DNA from: Rhodobacter sp. TJ_12
GTDB lineage: Bacteria > Pseudomonadota > Alphaproteobacteria > Rhodobacterales > Rhodobacteraceae
NCBI RefSeq assembly: GCF_020023995.1
Contig: NZ_NRRD01000010.1
Coordinates: forward strand, 1-64,000
Reading direction: 5' to 3'
DNA length: 64,000 nucleotides
A program made the translations under genes and the position numbers. Every line of letters begins with the position of its first letter. The stretch's first letter is position 1. The notes beneath the pieces are model-generated. The model worked only from the letters and a program-made list of their open reading frames with translations, had not been told where the DNA came from and ran no database searches. Below, piece by piece: positions 37,336 to 46,089 of the stretch.

Positions 37336-39132
37336 ATGGTCACGACACATATCGAACCGGGCAAAGACCTGATCTCGAACCAGCTTTGCCGCTACCTTGA
37401 AGGCCGGGGCGTGAAACACGTCTTTGGCTTGTGCGGGCACACCAACATCGCCGTTTTGGCGGCGATGTCGGAAAGCGGCATTGAGTTTGTGAATGTGCGC
37501 CATGAGCAAATCGCGTCGCACGCCGCCGATGGTTACGCGCGGGTGACCGGCAAAGCCGCGGTCGTTCTCAGCCACCTGTCGCCGGGCCTGACCAATGCGG
37601 CCACCGGGGTGGCGAATGCCGCGCTTGATTGCATTCCTATGGTGGTGATCGCCGGGGATATCCCGTCTTACTACTACGGCAAACACCCGCACCAAGAGGT
37701 GAACCTGCACGCCGATGGCAGCCAGTATGAGATCTACCGCCCCTTCGTGAAGCGCGCTTGGCGGGTCGACACCCCCGAACTGCTGCCCGAAATCATGGAA
37801 AAAGCCTTCGCTTTGGCGGAATCGGGTCAGCCCGGCCCGGTGCTTGTGAACGTGCCGATGGATTACTTCTCGGCACAGGTTCCGAATGCGCTTTGGGATC
37901 GACTTTCGGCCAATACCAAAGACCTGCGCAAACCCTCGCTCGATGACGAAACCGCGCGGGAGATTGTCGGCAAACTGCTTTCCGCAGAACGCCCGGTGAT
38001 CTACGCGGGCGGCGGCGTCGCGCTGGCGAAAGCGTGGGATGAGCTGAAAGCGCTGGTCGATCATCTGCAACTGCCCGTCGCCCATTCGCTGATGGGCAAA
38101 GGCTGCCTGCCCGATGATCATCCGCTGGTGCTGGGGATGACCGGCTTTTGGGGCACCACCTTCACCAATGCGCAAACGCTTGGGGCGGATTGGCTCTTGG
38201 CGCTTGGCAGCCGCTTCAAGGAAGCCGATAGCTCATCGTGGTATCCCGAATATACGTTCGACATTGGGCCGGGCAAAACCAGCCTGATCCATATCGATAT
38301 TGAGCCGCAGGAAATCGGGCGCAACTACCCTGTCGAGATTGGCGCGGTGGCGGACTTGAAAGCAGCGCTGAAAGTGCTGGTGCGGGTGGCCAAAGAAATG
38401 TGCCCCGAAGGCGTGCAGCGCCCCGAACTGGTGGCTGAAATCGCGAAGTTCCGCGCCGAGTTCAAAGCCTCAAACACAGCGATGCAGACCTCAGACGCCT
38501 TCCCGATGATGCCCGAGCGCATCTTGGCCGACCTGCGCGCAGCCATGCCGCGCGACGCAATCCTGACCTCGGATGTGGGCTGGAACAAAAACGGCGTCGC
38601 GCAGCAGTTTGACATCTACACCCCCGGCTCGATCCTGATCCCGGGTGGCTTTGCGACGATGGGCTTTGGCCCGCCCGCCGCCGTGGGCGCCAAAGTGGCG
38701 GCCCCTGATCGCGTGGTGATCTCGCTTGTGGGAGATGGCGGCTTTGGCCAAAACCCCGCCGTGCTGGCGACCGCCGCCGCCGAAGGGCTGGCCGTGATTT
38801 GGGTGGTGATGAACAACAATGCCTTTGGCACCATCGCGGGGCTGCAAAAGGCGCATTATGACCTGACCTACGGCACCACTTTCCAAAAGGCCGAAAGCCC
38901 GCTGGAGCAAACGCCCGATTACGCCGCGATCGCGCGTGCCTATGGCGTGGACGGGGTGCGCGTGGCCTCGGCCGCCGACTTCAAACCGGCGCTGGAAGCG
39001 GCGATTGCCTCGGGCAAGCCCACGGTGATTGATGTGGCGATGATCAACAACCCCACGCCCACCTCGGGGCATTGGAACATTTTGGACATCTACTCGCCCG
39101 AGGGCGGCGTGGGTCACGTGACCACCGACTAA
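37336..39132 (+). CDS. ThDP-dependent enzyme, acetolactate-synthase/IolD-like
   Basis: Thiamine-diphosphate enzyme of 598 residues with three domains: Pyr (about 15-180, with the activating glutamate in a VNVRHEQIASHAADGYAR segment), central (about 205-345) and PP (about 390-570). The ThDP motif GDGGFGQN is followed at the normal distance by NNNAFG. A YYYGKHPHQEVNLHADGSQ segment is unlike ordinary acetolactate synthases and could shape the substrate pocket. It may decarboxylate a 2-oxo acid, cleave a hydroxyacyl compound or open an alicyclic dione as IolD and cyclohexane-1,2-dione hydrolase do. The ATG at 37336 starts two bases after the aldehyde dehydrogenase. Confidence 0.82.
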   Translation: MVTTHIEPGKDLISNQLCRYLEGRGVKHVFGLCGHTNIAVLAAMSESGIEFVNVRHEQIASHAADGYARVTGKAAVVLSHLSPGLTNAATGVANAALDCIPMVVIAGDIPSYYYGKHPHQEVNLHADGSQYEIYRPFVKRAWRVDTPELLPEIMEKAFALAESGQPGPVLVNVPMDYFSAQVPNALWDRLSANTKDLRKPSLDDETAREIVGKLLSAERPVIYAGGGVALAKAWDELKALVDHLQLPVAHSLMGKGCLPDDHPLVLGMTGFWGTTFTNAQTLGADWLLALGSRFKEADSSSWYPEYTFDIGPGKTSLIHIDIEPQEIGRNYPVEIGAVADLKAALKVLVRVAKEMCPEGVQRPELVAEIAKFRAEFKASNTAMQTSDAFPMMPERILADLRAAMPRDAILTSDVGWNKNGVAQQFDIYTPGSILIPGGFATMGFGPPAAVGAKVAAPDRVVISLVGDGGFGQNPAVLATAAAEGLAVIWVVMNNNAFGTIAGLQKAHYDLTYGTTFQKAESPLEQTPDYAAIARAYGVDGVRVASAADFKPALEAAIASGKPTVIDVAMINNPTPTSGHWNILDIYSPEGGVGHVTTD

Positions 39133-39170
39133 ATCAGACCCCGGGCCGCCCCTACCCCGGCGGCTCGGCC

Positions 39171-39197
39171 CCCTGCCCCGTGGGCCAACGGGCAGGG
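39171..39197 (+). other. Hairpin 1 between the ThDP-enzyme gene and quiC
   Basis: CCCTGCCC (39171-39178) pairs with GGGCAGGG (39190-39197) over an 11-base loop; AAAAG follows. First of two strong hairpins in a 216-base gap. Confidence 0.6.
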
Positions 39198-39204
39198 AAA
39201 AGAC

Positions 39205-39256
39205 GGGCGGCAGGGCAAACCACTTCCTCCCCATTTGCGGTTTGCACCTGCCGCCC
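39205..39256 (+). other. Hairpin 2 between the ThDP-enzyme gene and quiC
   Basis: GGGCGGCAGG+GCAAACC (39205-39221) pairs with GGTTTGC (39239-39245), A bulge, CCTGCCGCCC (39247-39256): 17 base pairs in all, 17-base loop. No T tract follows. It may separate expression of quiC from the upstream operon. Confidence 0.65.
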
Positions 39257-39348
39257 GGCTTCGACTAAACTGCCCCTATCGGAGCGTCCCGCTCCCCAGA
39301 TCAAGAATAACAACCGCTTGCAGCCCGCTGCACCGCCCGGAGGCCCTG

Positions 39349-41172
39349 ATGCGCGCGATTTCCTCGATCTCTTTCTCCGGCCAACTTGAAGACAAGATCA
39401 CCGCCGCTGCCGACAACGGCTTTACGGCGATTGAAATCTTCCGCGAAGATATCATCGGCTTTGATGGCACCCCCGACGATATTGGCGATTTCGCGCGCGA
39501 AGCCGGGATCCGGGTTCTCTCGCTGCAAAGCCTGCGGGACTTCGAGGGGTTGACCGGCCCCGCCCGGATTGAAGCGCTGGCGCGCGCGGAAAAGTTTCTG
39601 GAACTGGCCCAGCGGATCGGTGCGGAAATGCTGATCCTGTGCGCCAATACCCGGCCCGACAGCAGCGCTGAAGGGGCCTTGGAAGATTTGCGTTTGTTGG
39701 CCGATATGGCGGCGGCACGCGGGCTGAAGGTGGGCTATGAGGCGCTTGCCTCGTCGCGCCATATCACGTCCGTCGCGGCGGCCCATGCGGCGGTAAAGGC
39801 CGTCGGGCGGAAAAATTTCGGCCTTGTGATCGGGACCGTGCATCTATTCGCCTCGGCCAGCGGGTCTTTGGAAGATGCGCTCGCCACTCTGCGTGAGATC
39901 GAACCGGGTGATATTTTCCTTGTCCATCTGGCGGATACGCCCACCACCCGCATCGATCCGGCGCTGATTGCGGCCTCGTTCCGGCTGTTTCCGGGGCAAG
40001 GCTCGCTGCCCGTCGCCGCGCTTTACAGCCAACTGATCGTGCAAGGCTTTGAGGGGCCGCTGTCGATTGAAACTTTCAACGATCAAATCCGGTCGCTACC
40101 CGCCACGCGGATTGCCGAAGATGCGATGCGCGCCTTTCATTTGTTGGAAGAAACCCATGCCCGCGCCGCCAATCCGCGCTCGGATGTGCGCGCGCCGGGG
40201 TTGATCGAATTCACCGCGCAGGGCGAGGATGCAGAGGATTTCATCCGCCTGTTCACCGCGCTTGGCTTTGCCAAAACGCATGAAAACGGCGCAATCAGCC
40301 TGTGGCAACAGGGGCAAATCACGCTGGCGCTGAACACGACCACGCAGGGGCTCGCCCATTCGATCTATCTGGTGCAGGGGGCCTCAGTCTCGGGCATCGG
40401 GTTGGTGGTGGATGACATGCCGCTCATGCTGGACCGGATCGGGCTGTTTCACGGCGAGGCGGTGGATTTGGCCGAACCCTATGGGCTGGCGCGGCTGCGC
40501 GGCCCGGGCGGGTCGGTGCTGTTCTTGCAGCCCGGGGCCTACACCCCCGGGGCGGACTTTTCCGCAACCGGCGCGGCGCCCGGCACCGGGCTGACCCATA
40601 TCGACCATGTCGCGCAAGCGCTGCAACCGAACCTGTTCTTGTCGGGGCTTTTGTTCTACCGCGCCACCTTCGATCTGCGCGCGCATGAACTGCGCGACGT
40701 GCTGGACCCGCATGGCACGGTGCATTCGCGCACGCTGGTCAGCGATGATGCCGCCTTCCGGCTGTCGTTGAATGCAAGCTTCGGCGCGGGCACCACGACG
40801 CAGCGTTTCTTGGGCAAATCTGGCTTCGCCCCGGTGCATCACATTGCCTTGGCGAGCGACGATATTTTCGGCCTTGCCGCGCGGATGGCGCCGCAAGACG
40901 TTTTAACCGTGCCCGCAAATTACTATGAAGATCTGGCACTGCGCTTCGATCTGGCCCCCGATTTCATCGCCCGTCTGCGCGAGGGCAATCTAATGTATGA
41001 CCGCGACGAAAAGGGCACCTATCTGCAGCTTTATACCCGTGCGATCAACGGCTTCTTCTTTGAGGTGGTGGAGCGGCGCGGCTATACCGGCATGGGCGCG
41101 GCCAATGCGCCGGTGCGGATGCTTGCCCAATTGCGCGAGATCGAGGCCGAAGAGGCGCTGAACCTGCTGTGA
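39349..41172 (+). CDS. quiC: 3-Dehydroshikimate dehydratase, QuiC type (TIM barrel + HPPD-like)
   Basis: Two-domain protein of 607 residues. The N-terminal TIM barrel (about 1-270) matches AsbF/QuiC-type dehydroshikimate dehydratases that make protocatechuate; metal-ligand segments are VGYEAL, LVHLADT and SIETFND. The C-terminal half (about 285-600) resembles 4-hydroxyphenylpyruvate dioxygenase, with ligand-like histidines in LTHIDHVAQAL and VHHIALAS and the glutamate in FFFEVVERRG. In characterised QuiC fusions the dehydratase is in the first domain. CCCGGAGG precedes ATG 39349. No protocatechuate ring-cleavage genes are in the window. Confidence 0.88.
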   Translation: MRAISSISFSGQLEDKITAAADNGFTAIEIFREDIIGFDGTPDDIGDFAREAGIRVLSLQSLRDFEGLTGPARIEALARAEKFLELAQRIGAEMLILCANTRPDSSAEGALEDLRLLADMAAARGLKVGYEALASSRHITSVAAAHAAVKAVGRKNFGLVIGTVHLFASASGSLEDALATLREIEPGDIFLVHLADTPTTRIDPALIAASFRLFPGQGSLPVAALYSQLIVQGFEGPLSIETFNDQIRSLPATRIAEDAMRAFHLLEETHARAANPRSDVRAPGLIEFTAQGEDAEDFIRLFTALGFAKTHENGAISLWQQGQITLALNTTTQGLAHSIYLVQGASVSGIGLVVDDMPLMLDRIGLFHGEAVDLAEPYGLARLRGPGGSVLFLQPGAYTPGADFSATGAAPGTGLTHIDHVAQALQPNLFLSGLLFYRATFDLRAHELRDVLDPHGTVHSRTLVSDDAAFRLSLNASFGAGTTTQRFLGKSGFAPVHHIALASDDIFGLAARMAPQDVLTVPANYYEDLALRFDLAPDFIARLREGNLMYDRDEKGTYLQLYTRAINGFFFEVVERRGYTGMGAANAPVRMLAQLREIEAEEALNLL

Positions 41173-41202
41173 AGCGCAGCGCCTGATCTGATTTCAGCAA
41201 AG

Positions 41203-41214
41203 ATGATGCATCAT
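41203..41214. promoter_or_regulatory. Palindromic operator candidate, site 3
   Basis: ATGATGCATCAT, a perfect 12-bp palindrome at the junction of convergent quiC and the acyl-CoA dehydrogenase gene, overlapping the latter's stop codon. Same core as sites 1 and 4. Confidence 0.4.
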
Positions 41215-42386
41215 GCGAACGGGTCATACAGGCCCGGCTCGCCCTTCATCAAAGACCGCCCCATGACGGTGCGGTGAATTTCCGACGTGCCATCGAAAAT
41301 CCGGTAGATGCGGGCATCGCGGTAATAGCGTTCAATCGGCAGGTCTTTGCAAAAGCCCATACCGCCAAAGACCTGCACCGCGCGGTCAACGACCCGGCCC
41401 AGGGTTTCGGCGGCCTGCACCTTCACAAGGCTGATGCGGGTGCGCGGGTCCTTGCCCGCATCGATTTCCAACGCGGTTTGCCACAGCGCCAGCCGTGCGG
41501 CGTTGATCTCCATCGCGCTGTCGGCCAGCATCTGCGCCACCAGTTGAAACTCGCCAATGGCTTGGCCGAATTGCTTCCGCTCGCGGGCATAATCGATCAT
41601 CAGATCCAGCACTTTGGTGGCTTTGCCGATAGAGCGCGCGCCCACTTGCGCCAGCCGCACCCGGCCCAGCACGCCCAAGGCCATACGGAACCCCATGCCG
41701 CGCGCGCCCAGCATGTGAATGGGTTTCAGCGGCACGTCGTCGAAATGCAGTTCCACATGCGAGGTGCCGCGCAGCCCCATCATCGGCTGGTCGCGCCCGA
41801 TGGTCAGCCCCGGCGCGCCTTTATCGACCAAAAACAAGGAAATACCCTTTGCGCCCTTGTCCGGGTCCGTCACCGCCGACACGACGAAGAAATCCGACAC
41901 AAGCCCATCGGAAATGAAATGCTTGCTGCCCGAAAGGCGCCAGCCGCCCTGCCCATCTTCGACCGCTTTGGTGCGGATCGAGGCAGCGTCGGAGCCCGCG
42001 CCGGGCTCGGTGATGGCAATGGAACAGACCCGCTCGCCGCGCACGGCAGGGGTCAGCCAGCGATCCACCTGCGCGCCTTCGCAGGCCAAAAGCACCTCAT
42101 AGACATTGCCAAAGGCCCGGCGGATCAAGATATCGGAGGTGCGGCCGAACTGTTCTTCGACCAGCATCGTGTCAAAAGCCGACAAGCCGCCGCCGCCGAA
42201 TTCCTCGGGAATGTTCATCGCATAAAGGCCCAGGTCACGGCTTTTTGCAAAAATCCGGTCGGCATGTTCTTGCGCCAATGCGCCGCTTTCCTCGACCTCG
42301 TTTTCCAGCGGCGCGAGTTCCTCGGCGATGAAATCGCGCACCGTTTGCACAAGAAGTTGCTGCTCGTGGGAAAGGGTCAGATCCAT
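41211..42386 (-). CDS. Acyl-CoA dehydrogenase
   Basis: FAD enzyme of 391 residues that oxidises acyl-CoA to 2-enoyl-CoA. Family signatures are complete: AITEPGAGSDAASIRT near residue 130, the MMGLRGTSHVELHFDDV stretch, and the C-terminal QVFGGMGFCKDLPIERYYRDARI segment followed by the FDGTSEIHR motif. The usual catalytic glutamate position is near that last motif. ATG 42386 has AGAGGA upstream. It lies alone on the minus strand between quiC and the hexuronate operon. The palindrome TGATGCATCA about 125 bases upstream links it to the CoA-transferase and LacI genes. Confidence 0.92.
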   Translation of the reverse strand: MDLTLSHEQQLLVQTVRDFIAEELAPLENEVEESGALAQEHADRIFAKSRDLGLYAMNIPEEFGGGGLSAFDTMLVEEQFGRTSDILIRRAFGNVYEVLLACEGAQVDRWLTPAVRGERVCSIAITEPGAGSDAASIRTKAVEDGQGGWRLSGSKHFISDGLVSDFFVVSAVTDPDKGAKGISLFLVDKGAPGLTIGRDQPMMGLRGTSHVELHFDDVPLKPIHMLGARGMGFRMALGVLGRVRLAQVGARSIGKATKVLDLMIDYARERKQFGQAIGEFQLVAQMLADSAMEINAARLALWQTALEIDAGKDPRTRISLVKVQAAETLGRVVDRAVQVFGGMGFCKDLPIERYYRDARIYRIFDGTSEIHRTVMGRSLMKGEPGLYDPFA

Positions 42387-42509
42387 ATCATCCTCTGGGC
42401 TGGAAAGCTGCCCCTGCGTAGAAAACCGCGTCGCAACGGTCCAGCACAACGCCCCGCACAAGCGCAGCGATGCACGCCGCAAGCCATGGAAAACGCATCA
42501 TCCGCCGAA

Positions 42510-42520
42510 ATGATGCATCA
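42510..42520. promoter_or_regulatory. Palindromic operator candidate, site 4 (upstream of the acyl-CoA dehydrogenase)
   Basis: ATGATGCATCA (palindromic core 42511-42520), about 125 bases before the acyl-CoA dehydrogenase start. A reverse half site, GCATCAT (42495-42501), lies just to its left. Confidence 0.55.
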
Positions 42521-42529
42521 AAACCCGCA

Positions 42530-43396
42530 CTAGCGCGGGATGATCGCGCCCGGCTGGGCGATCACAGCGCAAGCCTGTAGATGGGCACGCCCCAATGCTT
42601 CGGTCTCCGAGGCGCCTTGCAAAACCGCCGCCAGATAGGCGCCGTTGAAACTGTCGCCCGCCGCAGTGGTGTCGACCACGCGCGGCGCAGGCGCATAGGC
42701 GGGCACGGCTATGCTGGCATCAAAAGGCAGCGCCCCCGCCGCCCCGCATTTCAGCGCGCCTTTGGCAAACCCCGCCGCGCGGAACCGGGAAAGAACCTGC
42801 GCCGGATCGGTTTCCTCGCCCAGCGCCATTTCATCATCGACCGAGGGCAAGGCAATATCGGTCACCGACCACGCGGCGGCAATCGCGCTGCGCGCGGTGG
42901 CAACGTCTTCCCACAGCCGGGGGCGATAATTGCTGTCAAACACCACCATCGCGGGATGCGCGGCCAGATGATCGATCAACCGCGCCCGCACAGCGGGCGG
43001 CAAGATCGCAAGGCTGATCGCGCTGAAATAGATCACGTCCACCCCCTCAAGCTGGTCAAATCCATCTTCAAACAGGGTGCGCGCTGCCGATTGGTTGCGC
43101 CAATAGCTGAAAGAGCGTTCGCCCGCCGCATCGGTGGCAATCGCATAGATGCCGGGCAGCCGGTCAGGGTGGTGGGTGATGCGATCGGTTCCCACCCCCT
43201 CTGCGCGGAAATAGGCCTCCATCCGGGCCGACATCGCATCACGTCCCAAGACGGTGACATAGTCGACCTGCGCGCCGGGAAAGCCGCGCGCCAGATAGAT
43301 CGCGGTATTGAGCGTATCGCCCGCATAGCCGATCTGCGCGCCCGCACGATCCGGGTTCAGCTCGATCATCGCTTCGCCGACACAGGCAATCTTCAT
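42530..43396 (-). CDS. kdgK: 2-Keto-3-deoxygluconate kinase
   Basis: PfkB-family sugar kinase of 288 residues, phosphorylating 2-keto-3-deoxygluconate to KDPG, the common product of the hexuronate branches. The family's C-terminal signature, VDTTAAGDSFNGAYLA with the catalytic aspartate, is at about residues 240-255, and the N-terminal MIELN and GDTLNTAIYLAR segments are typical of KdgK. ATG 43396 follows GAGGA. It is the last gene of the uronate operon. The next enzyme, KDPG aldolase, is not in the window. Confidence 0.9.
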   Translation of the reverse strand: MKIACVGEAMIELNPDRAGAQIGYAGDTLNTAIYLARGFPGAQVDYVTVLGRDAMSARMEAYFRAEGVGTDRITHHPDRLPGIYAIATDAAGERSFSYWRNQSAARTLFEDGFDQLEGVDVIYFSAISLAILPPAVRARLIDHLAAHPAMVVFDSNYRPRLWEDVATARSAIAAAWSVTDIALPSVDDEMALGEETDPAQVLSRFRAAGFAKGALKCGAAGALPFDASIAVPAYAPAPRVVDTTAAGDSFNGAYLAAVLQGASETEALGRAHLQACAVIAQPGAIIPR

Positions 43397-43403
43397 CGCA
43401 TCC

Positions 43404-44921
43404 TCACATCACCGCGCCAACCTGCCACGGCAGGAATTCATTATCGCCAAGGCCTTGCGCCTCGGATTTCGTCACTGCGCCCGAAGCCACGCGCAGGATT
43501 TCTTCGAATATCTGCGCACCCTTCTCGGCCAAGCTGACGCCCGAAAGCACATCGCCCGCATTCAGATCCATATCCTCGGGCATCGCGTCAAACAGCCGGT
43601 CCGAGGTGGCAATCTTGATCGTTGGGGCCGGTTTGGAGCCAAAGGCCGAACCGCGCCCGGTGGTAAAGACCACCAGTTGCGCGCCCCCCGCGATCTGCCC
43701 CGTGGCCGAAACCGGGTCATAACCGGGCGTATCCATGTAAACGAGGCCTTTGGCCGTGACCTGTTCCGCATAGTCATAATAAGCGCGCAGCGGCGTCGAC
43801 CCCGCCTTGGCGACCGCGCCAAGCGACTTTTCCAAGATCGTGGTGATGCCGCCTTGCTTGTTGCCCGGCGAAGGATTGTTGTCCATCGAACCACCACCTT
43901 GGGCGGCATAATCTTCCCACCACGCAAGGCAGGAAGTGAGTTTTTCGGCAACGTCCGCCGTGGTGCGGCGCAGCAAAAGCTGTTCAGCACCGTGAATTTC
44001 TGGCGTTTCGGACAAGATCACCGTGCCGCCCTGCGCCACGATCATGTCGGATGCCACGCCCAGCGCCGGGTTCGCGGTGATGCCCGAGAAGCCATCTGAC
44101 CCGCCGCATTGCAGCCCAATCGTCAGGGCGGAAACCGGGCAAGGCTGGCGGGTTATGGCATTTACCTGCGGCAGCAAGCGGCGCACCTCGGCCTTGATCT
44201 TCTCAATCGTGGCGCGGGTGCCGCCCATTTCTTGGATCGTCAACCCGTGAAACCGCTCGGCCCCCGCATCGCCAAACCGTGCCTGCATCCGGGCAAGCTG
44301 CATCACCTCACAGCCAAGCCCCACAAAGATCGTGGCGCCCACATTGGGGTGGGTGGCGGTGCCCCAAAGCACACGCTCCAGGTTATCTGCCCCGCGCCCG
44401 GCCGCAGCCATGCCGCAGCCGGTGCCATGGGCGAAAGCGGCAATCCCATCGACATTGGGAAAATCTGTCAACGCGCCTTCGGCCATCAGTTCTTGCGCCG
44501 CGTGACGAATGACCGTTGCCGAGCAATTCACCGTCGCACACAGCGCCACCATATTGCGCGTGCCCACGCGGCCATCGCCGCGCAGATAGCCCATGAAGCT
44601 GCGCGGCGCCATTGCCGGAACGGCGGCCTCGGCCTGCGCCAAATCCGCCCCCACCGCATAGCCGCGATCATGATCGCTAAAGGCGCAATTGTGGCTGTGG
44701 ACATGCGCGCCTGCCGCAATGGTTTCGGTGGCCAGACCGATGATCTGGCCAAACTTCACCACCGGCGTCCCCGGCGCCATCGCCACCCGCGCGATCTTGT
44801 GCCCAGCGGAAAGCGGCGCAGGCAGCGGCGCGCCAAGATCCAGCGGATCGGCCCCTGCCGCGGCGCGGGCCGTCAGCACCGCCACCGTATCGGCGGGGTT
44901 GAGGATCAGCACCTCAGCCAT
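43404..44921 (-). CDS. uxaA: Altronate dehydratase
   Basis: Iron-dependent dehydratase of the UxaA family, 505 residues, converting D-altronate to 2-keto-3-deoxygluconate in the galacturonate route. It contains the N-terminal SAF-like domain (about 1-90, VKFGQIIGLATE) and the larger catalytic UxaA domain starting at FMGYLRGDGRVGTRN. Metal-site cysteine and histidine segments such as NVDGIAAFAHGTGCGM and LQCGGSDGFSG are present. It overlaps uxuA by eight bases, evidence of a single transcript. Length is typical. Confidence 0.93.
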   Translation of the reverse strand: MAEVLILNPADTVAVLTARAAAGADPLDLGAPLPAPLSAGHKIARVAMAPGTPVVKFGQIIGLATETIAAGAHVHSHNCAFSDHDRGYAVGADLAQAEAAVPAMAPRSFMGYLRGDGRVGTRNMVALCATVNCSATVIRHAAQELMAEGALTDFPNVDGIAAFAHGTGCGMAAAGRGADNLERVLWGTATHPNVGATIFVGLGCEVMQLARMQARFGDAGAERFHGLTIQEMGGTRATIEKIKAEVRRLLPQVNAITRQPCPVSALTIGLQCGGSDGFSGITANPALGVASDMIVAQGGTVILSETPEIHGAEQLLLRRTTADVAEKLTSCLAWWEDYAAQGGGSMDNNPSPGNKQGGITTILEKSLGAVAKAGSTPLRAYYDYAEQVTAKGLVYMDTPGYDPVSATGQIAGGAQLVVFTTGRGSAFGSKPAPTIKIATSDRLFDAMPEDMDLNAGDVLSGVSLAEKGAQIFEEILRVASGAVTKSEAQGLGDNEFLPWQVGAVM

Positions 44922-46089
44922 GCGCCACCGCTGCCATCACACCGCGCAATTCGGCCAAGCCGCGCATCCGCCCAATAAGCGGATAGCCCGGGAAGGTGCC
45001 GCGCCCGATGTCGGCCAACAGTTCATGCCCATGATCGGGACGCATCGGAATGACCGCATCGGCCCGCCCCTCGGTCACGCGGCGCGCCTCTTCGGCCAAA
45101 AGCGCCTTCACCACGGCGACCATATCGGTATCGCCCCCCAGATGCGGCGCTTCTTCAAAGCTGCCATCGGGGTCTTTCTTCACATTGCGCAGATGGGCAA
45201 AGTGAATGCGCGGGGCAAAGCGCGCGGCAATCGCCGCCGGATCATTGGCCGGGTTCGCCCCCAGCGAGCCGGTGCACAGCGTCAACCCGTTCGCCACGCT
45301 TTCGACCGCCTGCAAGATCCAAGCAATGTCTTCGGCATTCGAGACCACACGCGGCAGGCCCAAAATATCGCGCGGCGGATCATCGGGGTGCACGCAAAGG
45401 CGCATCCCCAGTTCTTCGGCCGTCGGGATCACCTCTTCGAGGAAGCGTTTATAATTGCGCCGAATTTCGGCGCGCCCAATCCCCTCATAAAGCGCCAGTT
45501 GATCGCGCAGCCCCGCAATATCATAACGATCAAACGCGCCGGGAAGCCCCGACATGATCGCGTGCAACAGAGCGTTGCGATCCGCCTCGGTCGCGCCTTG
45601 ATACCACGCGGCGGCACGGGCACGCACCTCGGGCGCATAATCCGCCTCGGCCCCGTCACGGCCCAGCATATGGATCTCAAACGCGGCCATCCGATAGGCT
45701 TCGAACCGCAAGCAGGTGCCGCCGCGCGCGACGGGGGCTTGCAGATCGGTCCGCGTCCAATCCAGCACGGGCATGAAGTTGTAGCAGATCGTTTTGATCC
45801 CCTCTGCCGCCAGATTGGCCATCGACTGCCGGTAATTGGCAAAAAGCGTGGTCAAATCGCCGTCGTCGCGCTTGATGCGCTCATGCACCGGCAGGCTTTC
45901 CACCACCGACCAGCGAAACCCGGCCTGCTCGATCTCGCCCTTGCGCGCCGCAATCGCCGCGCGCGGCCAGACCTCGCCATAGGGGATTTCATGAAGCGCA
46001 TGCACGATCCCGGTGGCGCCCGTCTGGGCGATTTCGGGCAAGGTGATGCGATCAAATTCGGGGCCATACCAGCGCCAACATTCTTGCAT
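44914..46089 (-). CDS. uxuA: Mannonate dehydratase
   Basis: TIM-barrel dehydratase of 391 residues that forms 2-keto-3-deoxygluconate from D-mannonate in the glucuronate route. The conserved metal-ligand region LCVHPDDPP, the LCTGSLGANPAND segment and IHFAHLRNVKK are visible. ATG 46089 is preceded by GGAGG at seven bases; a GTG one codon upstream could also serve. The A of its ATG is the last base of the uxuB stop codon, so the two are coupled. It overlaps the downstream uxaA. Confidence 0.94.
   Translation of the reverse strand: MQECWRWYGPEFDRITLPEIAQTGATGIVHALHEIPYGEVWPRAAIAARKGEIEQAGFRWSVVESLPVHERIKRDDGDLTTLFANYRQSMANLAAEGIKTICYNFMPVLDWTRTDLQAPVARGGTCLRFEAYRMAAFEIHMLGRDGAEADYAPEVRARAAAWYQGATEADRNALLHAIMSGLPGAFDRYDIAGLRDQLALYEGIGRAEIRRNYKRFLEEVIPTAEELGMRLCVHPDDPPRDILGLPRVVSNAEDIAWILQAVESVANGLTLCTGSLGANPANDPAAIAARFAPRIHFAHLRNVKKDPDGSFEEAPHLGGDTDMVAVVKALLAEEARRVTEGRADAVIPMRPDHGHELLADIGRGTFPGYPLIGRMRGLAELRGVMAAVAHG

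Noticed and set aside
37336-39132. ThDP enzyme as sulfoacetaldehyde acetyltransferase (Xsc)
   Set aside because: The SauS-like neighbour invited the idea, but the N-terminal region and the YYYGKHPHQ segment do not resemble Xsc, and no phosphotransacetylase or sulfonate transporter is adjacent.
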